Shown here: piece after piece, positions 14,947-23,463 of the stretch
Layout of the letters: the number at the start of each line of letters is the position of its first letter
Position numbering within the stretch: the first letter of the stretch is position 1
Origin: CAYNJY01 sp964397755
GTDB taxonomy: Bacteria; Patescibacteriota; Microgenomatia; UBA10105; UBA927
Length of the DNA stretch: 64,000 nt
Direction: 5' to 3'
NCBI GenBank assembly: GCA_964397755.1
Contig: CAYNJY010000002.1
Location: 17,486 to 81,485 of the forward strand
Made by a program: the position numbers and the translations under genes
Notes under the pieces: generated by a model
The model's input: only the letters and a program-made list of their open reading frames with translations
The model's database searches: none
Told to the model about the DNA's origin: nothing

Positions 14947-16161
14947 GTGAGGCGACTTGCCTTTCTATCCTTCCATACGTGTCCATTGGCCCGGTTAGGA
15001 ACTTACGATGCAGGCGGACTGAATGTGTACGTCCACCGGCTGGCGTGCGCGCTCTACGACCGCGGCTGGCAGGTTGATATTTTTACCAGAGCGCATCCAG
15101 GATGCCGGCAGGTCATTCAGCACGAACGCGGGGTGCGCATCATCCACTTGCCGGTTGCCGCCAGTGTACCAAAGGGAAAATTGCTTCCGTACACGGGTGC
15201 GTTTGCCCGTTCGATCGTTAGGTATACCAAGAAAGAGGAAGGCGCCTATGACTTGATCCATAGTCATTATTACCTCTCAGCCAAGGCTGGCCTTGAGGTT
15301 GCCAAACGCCTCAGTGTTCCACACGTTGTCACCTTCCATACACTGGGGAAACTCAAACAGCTCGTTGGCGAAAAAGTTGAAGCGGCTAGAATCGCGGTTG
15401 AAAAACGGCTGATGAGCGAGGCAACGGGTGTTATCGCTTCGACTCCGCTTGAGGAGCGGGAGCTCGTATATGGCTACGGAGGGGAGAAGAAAAAAATTTG
15501 GGTAGCGCCGCCGGGTGTGGACGAAATCCTTTTCCGGCCACGACCGAGGGAAAAAGCCAAGCGCCGACTCCGCCTCGGAGAGAAGAAAATCATTCTTTTC
15601 GTAGGTCGGATTGATACGATTAAAGGAATCTCAACCCTTCTTGAGGCGGTGGCACTCCTCCACAACAGGAAGTCAGTCGAACACGGAACAGCCAAAGTGT
15701 TGTTGGTAGGCGGGGATACTGCCAGTCGAAAGTTCTGGGAAACGGATGAGGTTAAAAGGATTCAGAAAATCATCAAAGCCAAGGACCTGGGGTGTTGCGT
15801 CTCTTTCCTGGGAGCCAAACCGCACAGTGAGCTCCCTTGGTATTACAGTGCGGCCAACGTCGTTGTCCTTCCGTCTCTTTATGAAACATTTGGTTTGGTG
15901 GTACTTGAGGCCATGGCCTGTGGCGCGGCAGTCGTCGCCTCGCGCGTTGGGGGGCTTCCTTATCTTGTTGAGGATAGAAAAACAGGGCTTCTGTTTCGGA
16001 GTCAAAATGCCGCAGACCTTGCCCAAAAGATCTCGTACCTCCTCTCCCACGAAGAAGTTGTGAGGAAACTCGCTGCGGCGGCAACCGCGTTTGCCCGCCG
16101 ACAAACCTGGCACAATCAAGCCAAGAAAATTTCTGATATCTACCGAAGGATTTTTAGATGA
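14947..16161 (+). CDS. GT4 family glycosyltransferase (MshA/sucrose-phosphate-synthase-like)
   Basis: GT-B fold glycosyltransferase, 404 aa, probably cytosolic and using a nucleotide sugar. TYDAGGLNVYVHRLACAL is the N-terminal acceptor-side loop seen in MshA and sucrose-phosphate synthase relatives. LILIHSHYYLSA-like DLIHSHYY and VVTFHTLGKLK follow. The C-terminal donor domain has ILFVGRIDTIKGISTLLEA and the EX7E region PSLYETFGLVVLEAMACG. The GTG start is chosen because it gives the family N-terminus and lies 7 nt after a perfect -10. It is not in the main glycan cluster, so the product is unknown. Confidence 0.88.
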   Translation: MRRLAFLSFHTCPLARLGTYDAGGLNVYVHRLACALYDRGWQVDIFTRAHPGCRQVIQHERGVRIIHLPVAASVPKGKLLPYTGAFARSIVRYTKKEEGAYDLIHSHYYLSAKAGLEVAKRLSVPHVVTFHTLGKLKQLVGEKVEAARIAVEKRLMSEATGVIASTPLEERELVYGYGGEKKKIWVAPPGVDEILFRPRPREKAKRRLRLGEKKIILFVGRIDTIKGISTLLEAVALLHNRKSVEHGTAKVLLVGGDTASRKFWETDEVKRIQKIIKAKDLGCCVSFLGAKPHSELPWYYSAANVVVLPSLYETFGLVVLEAMACGAAVVASRVGGLPYLVEDRKTGLLFRSQNAADLAQKISYLLSHEEVVRKLAAAATAFARRQTWHNQAKKISDIYRRIFR

Positions 16162-16216
16162 GAGAGAAGCTCGTCTATCAGTAAAACTCATTGTTGCGTC
16201 TAACATTGGGAGAGGC

Positions 16217-16222
16217 TACAAT
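16217..16222 (+). promoter_or_regulatory. -10 box of the DsbA-like gene, leaderless arrangement
   Basis: TACAAT ends 8 nt before the ATG at 16231; a TTGTTG at 16193-16198 lies 18 bp upstream as a weak -35. Confidence 0.45.
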
Positions 16223-16230
16223 GACAAATC

Positions 16231-16968
16231 ATGACCGGGGAGAGAAAGATTGCGCCAGTTACGACGCAAGGAATCCTCGTAACGCTTCTTATCGTCGCTT
16301 CGTTTCTGTTAGGGTCGCTTTTTACCAAGGTGAAGTACCTGGAGCGCGGGGCGACTGTGGCAAGCACCGCCGGCAGTCAGCAACAGCAGCCAGCAGCCGT
16401 TAAGCGCAAGTACAATTCATTTGACGACGCTCTGAAAGCCTTGGCAAAGGAAGCCAAGGTTAATGAGAAAAAGTTCCTCGAGTGCGTGAGCAGTGACGCT
16501 AAGAAGTCTGTTGTTGATGCCGATACAAGCCAAGGAAATAGCGTTGGAGTGAGTGGAACGCCGGCATTTTTCACCAACGGGAGACTCTTGGCCGGCGCCT
16601 ATCCTCTTGAGGAATTTAAAAAACTTATCGACGAAGAGCTTGCCGGGAAAGCCGATCCTTCCGTCACACGGGTCAAGATTGATCTGGGGAACGCATCGAC
16701 GAGGGGGGCATCCGGCGCACCAATTACGTTTGTCGAGTTTTCCGACTTTGAGTGCCCCTTTTGCGCCCGGGCCTACCCGACGGTCAAGCAGGTCCTTGAT
16801 GCGTACAAAGGAAAAATTCTTTTCGTCTACAAACACTTTCCGCTCACCAGTATCCACCCGCGGGCGCAAAAGATGGCGGAAGCGTCCGAATGTGCCCGTG
16901 ATCAAGGGAAGTTTTGGGAGTTCCACGACGCGGTGTTTGAGAACCAGGGAGATTGGGCGGGACTATAG
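16231..16968 (+). CDS. Membrane-anchored DsbA-like oxidoreductase with swapped domain halves
   Basis: A 245-aa protein with one N-terminal membrane segment (about residues 14-31) and a low-complexity linker to residue 57. Residues 64-139 match the C-terminal half of bacterial DsbA-like proteins: a helix KALAKEAKVNEKKFLECV, then GNSVGVSGTPAFFTNGRLL with the cis-proline P111, and a final helix EEFKKLIDEELAG. Residues 147-245 match the N-terminal half: ITFVEFSDFECPFCARAYPT with the redox pair C175-C178, FVYKHFPL, and FWEFHDAVFENQG, ending where the missing half would normally begin. The order is thus permuted; all active-site parts are present once. It likely acts in extracytoplasmic disulfide formation. 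It stands alone, ahead of a terminator. Confidence 0.82.
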   Translation: MTGERKIAPVTTQGILVTLLIVASFLLGSLFTKVKYLERGATVASTAGSQQQQPAAVKRKYNSFDDALKALAKEAKVNEKKFLECVSSDAKKSVVDADTSQGNSVGVSGTPAFFTNGRLLAGAYPLEEFKKLIDEELAGKADPSVTRVKIDLGNASTRGASGAPITFVEFSDFECPFCARAYPTVKQVLDAYKGKILFVYKHFPLTSIHPRAQKMAEASECARDQGKFWEFHDAVFENQGDWAGL

Positions 16969-16999
16969 AGACAATAAGACAGGAAGACAGGAAGAGGGG

Positions 17000-17025
17000 A
17001 GAGCTCGTCAGAAGAGCTCTTTTTG
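17000..17025 (+). terminator. Intrinsic terminator after the DsbA-like gene
   Basis: AGAGCTC (17000-17006), loop GTCAGAA, GAGCTCT (17014-17020) and a T-run. It overlaps the last codons of ruvB on the other strand. Confidence 0.75.
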
Positions 17026-18051
17026 TTTGGACGGAACTTTATAGGTTTTCCCGAGGTGTTTGAAGGCGGATTCGGTCGCAACGCGCCCGCGCGGGGTCCT
17101 TTTGAGGAAACCTATCTGTAAAAGATACGGCTCGAGCACCTCCTCCACGGTACCAATATCCTCTGAAAGCGCTGCGGTGAGCGTTTCAATGCCGACAGGA
17201 TCACCATTGAACTTATCAATGAGGGTCAGTAGCAGTCGGCGATCAGAACTGTCGAGACCCCTGCTGTCAACCTCAAGGAGCGAGAGCGATCTCTCAAGTA
17301 TAGACTGGGTAATACGTCCATCACCTTCCACTTGGGCAACATCACGTACCCTTTTCAAGAGTCGGAGCGCGATGCGCGGTGTGCCCCGGCTGCGACATGC
17401 CAGCTCAGCACGGGTTGTTCGGTCGATCGCGACGCCCAGTTTTTTCGCTGCGCGGGTAAGAATTTCTTCAATTTCGGACGGTTGATAGAATGAGAGTCGA
17501 GTAACGACGCCGAATCGGTCACGCATGGGAGACGATAAAAGTCCAATCCGGGTCGTCGCACCGATAATCGTGAACTGCGGCAGATCGAGCCTCAACGTTC
17601 GTGCGGATGGTCCTTTGCCGATGACGATATCTAAGGCGTAGTCTTCCATTGCAGGGTAGAGCGTCTCCTCGACGACTTTATTGAGCCGGTGAATTTCATC
17701 GATAAAGAGTACGTCTTTCGGCTCAAGATTGGTGAGTATCGCCGCGAGGTCTCCTGCCCGTTCTATTGCAGGGCCTGAGGTAACGCGGATATTCACCCCG
17801 AGCTCTTTGGCGATGAGGTGGGCGAGAGTTGTCTTTCCAAGACCCGGAGGGCCATAGAGGAGGATATGTTCAAGCGCCTCCTTCCGTTTCTGGGTGGCCT
17901 TCATGGCAATCGCAAGTGTTTTCTTGACAGACTCCTGTCCGGCAAACTCAGACCAACTCACGGCCCTCAGTGATCGAATAAGCGTTTCTTCCTCGACCGG
18001 GGTAGCATCAGGCAGGGGACTGCCTAGAGAGTGTTTTTTTACTTGTGTCAT
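17008..18051 (-). CDS. ruvB: Holliday junction branch migration ATPase RuvB
   Basis: Hexameric AAA+ motor that drives branch migration with RuvA. The 347-aa protein has Walker A GPPGLGKTTLAHLIA, Walker B DVLFIDEIHRLNKVVEE, sensor 1 in IGATTRIGLLSSPMRDRFG, and the C-terminal winged helix with RTPRGRVATESAFKHLG. Length is standard. It is the last gene of ruvC-ruvA-ruvB, 3 nt after ruvA. Confidence 0.97.
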   Translation of the reverse strand: MTQVKKHSLGSPLPDATPVEEETLIRSLRAVSWSEFAGQESVKKTLAIAMKATQKRKEALEHILLYGPPGLGKTTLAHLIAKELGVNIRVTSGPAIERAGDLAAILTNLEPKDVLFIDEIHRLNKVVEETLYPAMEDYALDIVIGKGPSARTLRLDLPQFTIIGATTRIGLLSSPMRDRFGVVTRLSFYQPSEIEEILTRAAKKLGVAIDRTTRAELACRSRGTPRIALRLLKRVRDVAQVEGDGRITQSILERSLSLLEVDSRGLDSSDRRLLLTLIDKFNGDPVGIETLTAALSEDIGTVEEVLEPYLLQIGFLKRTPRGRVATESAFKHLGKTYKVPSKQKELF

Positions 18052-18054
18052 AGG

Positions 18055-18624
18055 TTACTTCGCAAGCAGCGTCAGGGCGCGGCGTATTTTTTGCTCCACT
18101 GTGACTTCTTGGGACGTTAACTTCTTTATAGCACCTAAAGCTTCGTGACGGGCAAAACCCATTGAGAGGAGCGCCTCAAGGAGTTCTCGGGTTTCGCTTG
18201 TACTATCCTCAGTAAGATCAAGGTCGGAAATGCCCCCGAGCTTACTTCGTAGCTCAATAATAATTTTCTGCGCGTTCTTTTTTCCGAGGCGCGGAATCGA
18301 TAGAAAAAAGTCCGAATCGCCTGCTGTAACTGCTCGCTCAACTGCATCCACACCACGATCGACGACCGTGAGCGACGTTTTTGGTCCGATTCCGGAAACA
18401 GTTAAGAGAAGCTCAAACAAGGAAAGCTCTCTCGTACTTTGAAAACCAAATAAGAGGAGTGCATCTTCCCTGACATGCGTGTGGGTATACACGGTCAGTA
18501 TTGAGCCGTCCCGCAGGGAACCTCTCAATTTCTCTGGAACATAGACTGCATAGCCAACGCCGCCAACTTTAATAATAATTGGGTTCTTGGTCGCTACGAT
18601 CTGTCCTTCAAGGAGCGCAATCAT
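18055..18624 (-). CDS. ruvA: Holliday junction DNA-binding protein RuvA
   Basis: Tetrameric junction-binding partner of RuvB. The 189-aa protein has the N-terminal OB-like barrel (MIALLEGQIVATKNPIII), two helix-hairpin-helix motifs (VSGIGPKTSLTVV and IPRLGKKNAQKIIIELRSK), and a C-terminal RuvB-binding domain (ALLSMGFARHEALGAIKKL). Its start overlaps the ruvC stop by 4 nt. Confidence 0.96.
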   Translation of the reverse strand: MIALLEGQIVATKNPIIIKVGGVGYAVYVPEKLRGSLRDGSILTVYTHTHVREDALLLFGFQSTRELSLFELLLTVSGIGPKTSLTVVDRGVDAVERAVTAGDSDFFLSIPRLGKKNAQKIIIELRSKLGGISDLDLTEDSTSETRELLEALLSMGFARHEALGAIKKLTSQEVTVEQKIRRALTLLAK

Positions 18625-19109
18625 ATACGTTTTGCCTTCATCTTGTATGAGAAAGCGTGAGTAAGGGCGATGGCAATCGCGTCAGTTACATCGTCTGGCT
18701 TGGGCACCGTTTTTAAGTGGAGTGTTCGCATAACCATACGCTGTACCTGCGTCTTGTCAGCGCTTCCGCTTCCGGCGACTGTTCGTTTCACGGTAAGTGG
18801 AGGATACGAAGCGACAGGAACATTGCGCTTTGCTGCTGCAAGGAGTACGACCCCGCGGGCCTGGCCGACGGCGATTGCGGTTTTGGCATTAGCTGAAAAG
18901 TAGAGATCTTCGACACTCATACAGTCTGATTGAGCACGCGTGAGAATTTTTGTAAGTTCCGCATAAATAACCTGGAGTCGATCGGGTAGAGGAGCATCTT
19001 TTGACGTTGTGATGAGACCACAGGAAAGGAGTTTCACCTTCGGCCCATCGACCGTAATCACTGCCCACCCGACGCGCGCTGTGCCCGGATCTACCCCTAA
19101 AATCCTCAC
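18621..19109 (-). CDS. ruvC: Crossover junction endonuclease RuvC
   Basis: Resolves Holliday junctions. The 162-aa RNase H-fold nuclease has D in RILGVDPGTARVGWA, E in SVEDLYFSANAKTAIAVGQ, the GSADKTQVQRMV region, and the paired aspartates in KPDDVTDAIAIALTHA. The GTG at 19109 is chosen because it is 7 nt after a TATAAA box on this strand. First gene of the ruvCAB operon; divergent from the small membrane protein gene at 19173. Confidence 0.96.
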   Translation of the reverse strand: MRILGVDPGTARVGWAVITVDGPKVKLLSCGLITTSKDAPLPDRLQVIYAELTKILTRAQSDCMSVEDLYFSANAKTAIAVGQARGVVLLAAAKRNVPVASYPPLTVKRTVAGSGSADKTQVQRMVMRTLHLKTVPKPDDVTDAIAIALTHAFSYKMKAKRI

Positions 19110-19116
19110 CGTACCA

Positions 19117-19165
19117 TTTATACCACCAGCAAGCGAAGTTTTCCAGCAACGTCGTGTTGTATAAT
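19117..19165. promoter_or_regulatory. Divergent leaderless-type promoters between ruvC and the gene at 19173
   Basis: Minus strand: TGGTATAAA with the -10 at 19122-19117, ending 7 nt before the ruvC GTG. Plus strand: TATAAT at 19160-19165, ending 7 nt before the ATG at 19173. Neither has a ribosome binding site. Confidence 0.6.
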
Positions 19166-19172
19166 ACTACAT

Positions 19173-19550
19173 ATGCTGCTTCGGTATTTTTTTGTGCTCG
19201 CTGGTGCTACGCTCACTATTGCAGGGGTTAGCTTGGTATGGCCCAAGCTGACGAGTCGTTCGAGGCCAGAGACACTAGGAAAAGTGCATGAGCTTGTTTT
19301 AAAAACAGAGCTGGGTCAAAAGGCGGCAGAGATTTTAGGCGTTGAGGACGAGTCAACAGTTGTGCCAATTAATGTTGCGTCCGCGGCAGCGCAGGTTGCG
19401 GTATCAGTTCTTAGTAGCGTACAGGAAAAGACACAGCAGGTGGTTGTAAGCCAGACGATTTCCGTGCTCGCCAAAAAGTACGAGGAGTTGCCGACAGAGC
19501 AGAAAAAACAGTTTGAAAATCTTATTTGCAAACCTCAGGAGCAAAAATGA
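19173..19550 (+). CDS. Small protein of unknown function with one N-terminal membrane segment
   Basis: I do not recognise the family. The 125-residue product has a hydrophobic stretch at about residues 5-24 (YFFVLAGATLTIAGVSLVW) and a mostly helical, charged remainder, with an Ala/Val-rich middle (NVASAAAQVAVSVLSSVQ). It is probably anchored in the membrane, with the tail on one face. It overlaps the ZIP transporter gene by 4 nt (ATGA), so the two are co-transcribed from the -10 box at 19160. Confidence 0.65.
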   Translation: MLLRYFFVLAGATLTIAGVSLVWPKLTSRSRPETLGKVHELVLKTELGQKAAEILGVEDESTVVPINVASAAAQVAVSVLSSVQEKTQQVVVSQTISVLAKKYEELPTEQKKQFENLICKPQEQK

Positions 19551-20296
19551 GTATTGTGTACGCGTTCATCTCGGTTTTTGTTGTCAGTCTGCTCTCTCTG
19601 TTGGGTGTGGTGCTCCTTTTTTTCGATCGACGTATGGTCAATCGCTTTATTACCTACGCCCTCGCCGTCTCCTCGGGTGTACTTCTGGGCAGTGTTTTTT
19701 TTAATTTGTTGCCGGAAAGCATCGAGCTTCTTCCTGATGGCGCATTCCAATGGGTGTTGATTGGTTTTGTGAGTTTCTTTGCGTTAGAAAAGATGCTTTC
19801 CTGGCATCACCACATTGAAGGGGATCATCATGGCAAGGGAGAGAAACCAGTCGCGTATCTCACGCTTATTGGCGATGGGGTACATAACTTTACTGACGGC
19901 GCGCTCATTGCCGGTGCATTCCTCACGTCCCTCCCTGTCGGAATAACTACCACGCTTGCGGTGATTGCTCACGAGATTCCGCATGAGCTGAGTGACTTTC
20001 TGATTCTCCTCCATGGGGGGTTTACGAGACGAAAAGCGCTATTATTTAACTTTATCTCGGCGACTACAGCGATAGTGGGCACGCTCACCGTATTTGTGCT
20101 CGCGGGTAAGTTTCGTGGTATCGAAAGATTTCTGGTGCCATACGCCGCGGGGAATTTTATATATATTGCCGCAAGCGATCTGATTCCTGAGCTTCTTAAG
20201 AAGCGAAAGCCCCATACGTCGTTTTTTCAGCTTGTTTCACTTGCAGTCGGTATCGCGCTCGTGCAATGGACACAGTTGCTCTTCGCGCACGTGTGA
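19547..20296 (+). CDS. ZIP family metal transporter
   Basis: Predicted inner-membrane divalent metal transporter (zinc, iron or similar), 249 aa with about seven to eight hydrophobic segments. The metal-binding signatures HNFTDGALIAGAFLTSLP and AHEIPHELSDFLILLHGG are diagnostic of ZIP transmembrane helices 4 and 5, and a His-rich loop (WHHHIEGDHHGKGEK) lies between helices 3 and 4. The ATG at 19547 overlaps the previous stop and has AGGAG upstream; an open frame extends further but lacks support. Confidence 0.9.
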   Translation: MSIVYAFISVFVVSLLSLLGVVLLFFDRRMVNRFITYALAVSSGVLLGSVFFNLLPESIELLPDGAFQWVLIGFVSFFALEKMLSWHHHIEGDHHGKGEKPVAYLTLIGDGVHNFTDGALIAGAFLTSLPVGITTTLAVIAHEIPHELSDFLILLHGGFTRRKALLFNFISATTAIVGTLTVFVLAGKFRGIERFLVPYAAGNFIYIAASDLIPELLKKRKPHTSFFQLVSLAVGIALVQWTQLLFAHV

Positions 20297-20317
20297 TAAC
20301 GTAGTTTGTCTTCGTGA

Positions 20318-20323
20318 TACAAT
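20318..20323 (+). promoter_or_regulatory. Extended -10 box of prfB, leaderless arrangement
   Basis: TGATACAAT with the -10 at 20318-20323 ends 7 nt before the prfB ATG; no ribosome binding site. Confidence 0.5.
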
Positions 20324-20330
20324 ACTCTCC

Positions 20331-21341
20331 ATGAATGAAGGGCTGAAAAGACGAGCACGCGAGCTCCTCTCTGCGCTCGACCTTATGAGCAAGCGAAAGG
20401 CAATTCGCGAGGTAGAGGAGCGAACAACCCATCCAGAATTTTGGAACGATAGAGAATCAGCGACGAAGACAATGAGGAAGTTGGCAACCCTTCAAAGGGA
20501 ACTGGAAGAAGGGGAAATGCTGGAGTCTTTGCTCGTCGAAGGTGAAGAGAAGGAGCTTTCGCGTCTTACTGAGAAGCTTGAATTCGCCCTCTATTTATCA
20601 CAACCGTACGATCAGCGCGATGCAATTCTTGCGATACACGCCGGTCAAGGAGGAACGGAAGCCATGGATTGGACGGCAGTGCTCTACCGCATGTACAGCC
20701 GTTTTATCGAGCGTAAAGGCTGGCAAATGGAGGAGATTGACTTTACGCCCGGGGACGAAGCAGGAGTTAAGTCGGTCACCGTCTCGGTAACCGGACGCTA
20801 CGCGTTTGGATTTCTCAAAGCAGAAGCCGGGGTACACCGGCTTGTTCGCCAGTCGCCGTTTAATGCAGATAAGCTTCGGCAGACGTCGTTTGCTATGGTC
20901 GAGGTCTGGCCGGATATTGAGAACGAAGCATTCGTAGAAGTTAAGGAAGACGACCTAGAGTGGGACTTTTTTAGAAGTAGCGGCAAAGGAGGTCAGAATG
21001 TGAATAAAGTATCAACGGCGGTCCGGCTCCGACACAAGCCGACGGGCATCGTCGTAACGAGCCAATCTCAGCGGTATCAAGCGCAAAATAGAGACTACGC
21101 GCTGAAAGTGCTGCGAGCAAAACTCTGGATGATAGCGCAGGAGGAAACTCGTCAGGAAAAGCTGAGTTTGAAAGGCGCCTACAAAACCCCGGGGTGGGGC
21201 AACCAGATTCGCTCCTACGTTCTTCACCCCTACCATATGGTGAAGGATTTGCGCACTCAGTACGAGACAGCTGACACCCAGCGCGTCTTGGACGGAGACA
21301 TAGAAGACTTTATGGTTGCGTACTTGAAAAAAGACTCGTAA
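20331..21341 (+). CDS. prfB: Peptide chain release factor 2
   Basis: Terminates translation at UGA and UAA. The 336-aa protein has an N-terminal helical domain, the RF2 recognition motif in RQSPFNADKLRQTSF (SPF) and the catalytic GGQ in RSSGKGGQNVNKVST, followed by the usual C-terminal QIRSYVLHPYHMVKD. It is shorter than E. coli RF2 at the N-terminus and shows no programmed frameshift: the frame is continuous from an ATG placed 7 nt after a -10 box. An RF2 with a normal SPF motif argues that UGA is a stop codon here. The neighbours are ZIP transporter and ftsEX genes. Confidence 0.94.
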   Translation: MNEGLKRRARELLSALDLMSKRKAIREVEERTTHPEFWNDRESATKTMRKLATLQRELEEGEMLESLLVEGEEKELSRLTEKLEFALYLSQPYDQRDAILAIHAGQGGTEAMDWTAVLYRMYSRFIERKGWQMEEIDFTPGDEAGVKSVTVSVTGRYAFGFLKAEAGVHRLVRQSPFNADKLRQTSFAMVEVWPDIENEAFVEVKEDDLEWDFFRSSGKGGQNVNKVSTAVRLRHKPTGIVVTSQSQRYQAQNRDYALKVLRAKLWMIAQEETRQEKLSLKGAYKTPGWGNQIRSYVLHPYHMVKDLRTQYETADTQRVLDGDIEDFMVAYLKKDS

Positions 21342-21362
21342 CGATCGATAATGGAGGGAAGT

Positions 21363-21833
21363 ATGGAAAAAAACCACACGGACGAGAACGACGACGTGGT
21401 ATCAACAGGCCCGAATCAGACGCCAATACCTGTACCCTCTTTTTTCACGCCGGAGCGCATTGTCCTCATGGTCTACGGACTTCTTATCGCCCTGGGTATC
21501 GGCACAGGGTATCTCCTTTCACGAAAGTCTGTTTCTGGCAGTCTCGGCGGTAAGCCGACGATGGTGAAGACGAGTACCGTCGCCGGAATCACCGATACAG
21601 AGACATTCAAAGACTGGGCTGTGGGGGTGATTGAGAAAGACGGAATGGGGAACGAGGGCACACACAAACTTATCCGTGAAGGTGGTCCGTCACAGACAGT
21701 ATGCCTTATCTCTTCGGTACTTGATTTGGATGAATACCTAGGAAAGAAGGTAAAGGTGTGGGGAAAAACGGAAGCCGCGAAAACGTGTGCATGGCTCATG
21801 GACGTAGGAAAAATTGAACTAGGTGAGCAATGA
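21363..21833 (+). CDS. Single-pass membrane protein of unknown function upstream of ftsE
   Basis: The 156-aa product has an acidic cytoplasmic N-terminus, one membrane segment (about residues 25-45, RIVLMVYGLLIALGIGTGYLL) and a soluble C-terminal domain ending LGKKVKVWGKTEAAKTCAW and MDVGKIEL, which looks like a small beta-rich (OB-like) fold with GTHKLIREGG earlier. I cannot name the family. The ATG at 21363 is chosen for GGAGGG 6 nt upstream. Its stop overlaps the ftsE start (ATGA), so it may belong to the FtsEX module. Confidence 0.65.
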   Translation: MEKNHTDENDDVVSTGPNQTPIPVPSFFTPERIVLMVYGLLIALGIGTGYLLSRKSVSGSLGGKPTMVKTSTVAGITDTETFKDWAVGVIEKDGMGNEGTHKLIREGGPSQTVCLISSVLDLDEYLGKKVKVWGKTEAAKTCAWLMDVGKIELGEQ

Positions 21834-22561
21834 TTGTCTTTAATCATGTTACGAAGCGCTACGCCGGGGAACACCCAGCCCTCACAGATTGCTCTGTTAC
21901 CATCGACGGCGGGGAATTTCTTTTTGTGATCGGGCCTTCGGGTGCCGGCAAAACGACATTCCTGCGACTCCTTATTCGAGATCTTGTTCCTACCAGCGGC
22001 ACCATTGTTGTTGACAACCAAGATATTGCGTCCATTGCGCCGCACGAACTGTTCCTCCTTCGCCGAAAAATCGGCACGGTCTTCCAGGATTTTAAACTCC
22101 TCATGGACCGGACCGTCTACGAAAACGTTGCGGTCGTTCCAGAGATTTTAGGTACATCATCGCGAGAGACCCTCCGAGACGTCATGGATGTTCTCGCGCT
22201 CGTCGGGCTTGCGGATAAGCGCCACTATTTCCCGTTGCAGCTTTCAGCCGGAGAGATGCAGCGCACCGGTATTGCTCGCGCTATCGTCGGCGGGCCGAAA
22301 GTCGTCCTTGCCGATGAGCCGACAGGCAACCTTGATCCACAGACATCATGGGAGATTATGCGGATACTCAAGGAAGTGAATGCGATGGGGACAACAGTAA
22401 TTATGGCAACCCACAATGCAGAGATTGTCAATCACCTAAGGGCTAGGACGTTAACGCTTTTGCACGGTCATCTTGTAGGAGATGAACAGAAAGGTCACTA
22501 TCGCGTCGTCGGCAAGCGCACCCATAACGGCCGTGCGCCTAAGGTATCCCAACGGACATGA
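21830..22561 (+). CDS. ftsE: Cell division ABC transporter ATPase FtsE
   Basis: Cytoplasmic ATPase of the FtsEX complex, which signals across the membrane to peptidoglycan hydrolases rather than transporting a substrate. The 243-aa protein has Walker A IGPSGAGKTTFLRLL, the Q-loop VFQDFKLL, ABC signature LSAGEMQRTGIARAIVG and Walker B VVLADEPTGNLDP, then the H-loop MATHNAEIV. It overlaps both neighbours by 4 nt. Confidence 0.93.
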   Translation: MIVFNHVTKRYAGEHPALTDCSVTIDGGEFLFVIGPSGAGKTTFLRLLIRDLVPTSGTIVVDNQDIASIAPHELFLLRRKIGTVFQDFKLLMDRTVYENVAVVPEILGTSSRETLRDVMDVLALVGLADKRHYFPLQLSAGEMQRTGIARAIVGGPKVVLADEPTGNLDPQTSWEIMRILKEVNAMGTTVIMATHNAEIVNHLRARTLTLLHGHLVGDEQKGHYRVVGKRTHNGRAPKVSQRT

Positions 22562-23454
22562 AACTTTTAGAGACTGCCCAGAAACACATGGAAAGGTCGC
22601 CGTATCAGGCATTTGCGGCGATTCTCACCATGTTTTTGACCTTCTTGCTTTCCGGTGTGTTTTTACTTAGTAGTGTGGCGTCAGGTGAAGTCATCAAGTT
22701 TTTTGAAAGCAAACCGCAGATCACAGTGTTTTTTCAGGATAAAGCGGGGGACGCTGAAGCAAAGCAACTACAACAGAAACTTGAGTCGACTCAGAAGATC
22801 TCCGCCGTGAAATACGTTTCCAAGGAGGAGGCGCTTTCCATTTATCGTGAACAGAACAAAAGCGACCCGTTGCTCCTTGAGCTTGTAACAGCGGATATTC
22901 TTCCAGCCTCCCTTGAGATTTCTGCGAAGAATCCCTCTGATCTCAAAGACCTGGAGCCCTTGGTAAGTGAGTCGGAAGGGGTTGACGAGGTCGTATACCA
23001 AAGAGATGTTGTGGAGAGTCTTCTTGTTTGGACGCGCGCGATTCGTCTCGTCGGTGGGAGCCTGGCGTTCGTCCTTGCTATCAATTCTGTCCTTACGATC
23101 ATGACGATTATTGCGATGCGGGTCGCTCTCAAAAGGGAAGAAATTGATGTCTTGAAGCTTGTCGGTGCATCACCATGGTATATCAGGGGGCCGTTTGTCG
23201 TTGAAGGAGGGCTCTACGGAATCTTTGGTGCGGTTGTGGCAGCTCTCCTCATTCTTGGACTCGTGCTCTGGATGCGTCCGTTTCTTTTTACCTTTCTTGG
23301 AGTTGTCCCTAATATAAACCACATGCTTACAAATCCGGTGGGTTCGTTTTTTGTCTGGTCAGCTGTCGGATTTATCGTCGGTTTCGGATTCATCGGTTTC
23401 TTTCTTGGAAGTATCGGGAGTCTTGTTGCCCTTGTTCGATACCTCAAGTTTTGA
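22558..23454 (+). CDS. ftsX: Cell division protein FtsX
   Basis: Membrane partner of FtsE, 298 aa. One membrane segment (about residues 20-42), an extracytoplasmic domain (SKPQITVFFQDKAGDAEAK through VVYQRDVVESLL), then three membrane segments near residues 165-185, 215-240 and 260-290. This is the standard FtsX topology. It overlaps ftsE by 4 nt and is followed 9 nt later by a coiled-coil M23 peptidase, the usual FtsEX effector. Confidence 0.93.
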   Translation: MKLLETAQKHMERSPYQAFAAILTMFLTFLLSGVFLLSSVASGEVIKFFESKPQITVFFQDKAGDAEAKQLQQKLESTQKISAVKYVSKEEALSIYREQNKSDPLLLELVTADILPASLEISAKNPSDLKDLEPLVSESEGVDEVVYQRDVVESLLVWTRAIRLVGGSLAFVLAINSVLTIMTIIAMRVALKREEIDVLKLVGASPWYIRGPFVVEGGLYGIFGAVVAALLILGLVLWMRPFLFTFLGVVPNINHMLTNPVGSFFVWSAVGFIVGFGFIGFFLGSIGSLVALVRYLKF

Positions 23455-23463
23455 AGGCCATGC

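Noticed and set aside
16553..17044. Alternative frame after the DsbA CPFC region that might continue a normal DsbA C-terminus
   Set aside because: Its translation lacks the GVSGTP loop or any DsbA C-terminal motif, so the permuted order is not a frameshift artefact visible here.
20331..20420. Possible programmed frameshift in prfB, as in many bacteria
   Set aside because: The reading frame is continuous from an ATG next to a -10 box, with no in-frame UGA or frameshift-promoting motif.
20331..21341. UGA recoding as in SR1/Gracilibacteria
   Set aside because: An RF2 with a normal SPF motif is present, and several genes (for example rdgB, ftsE and lysY) end at UGA where expected.
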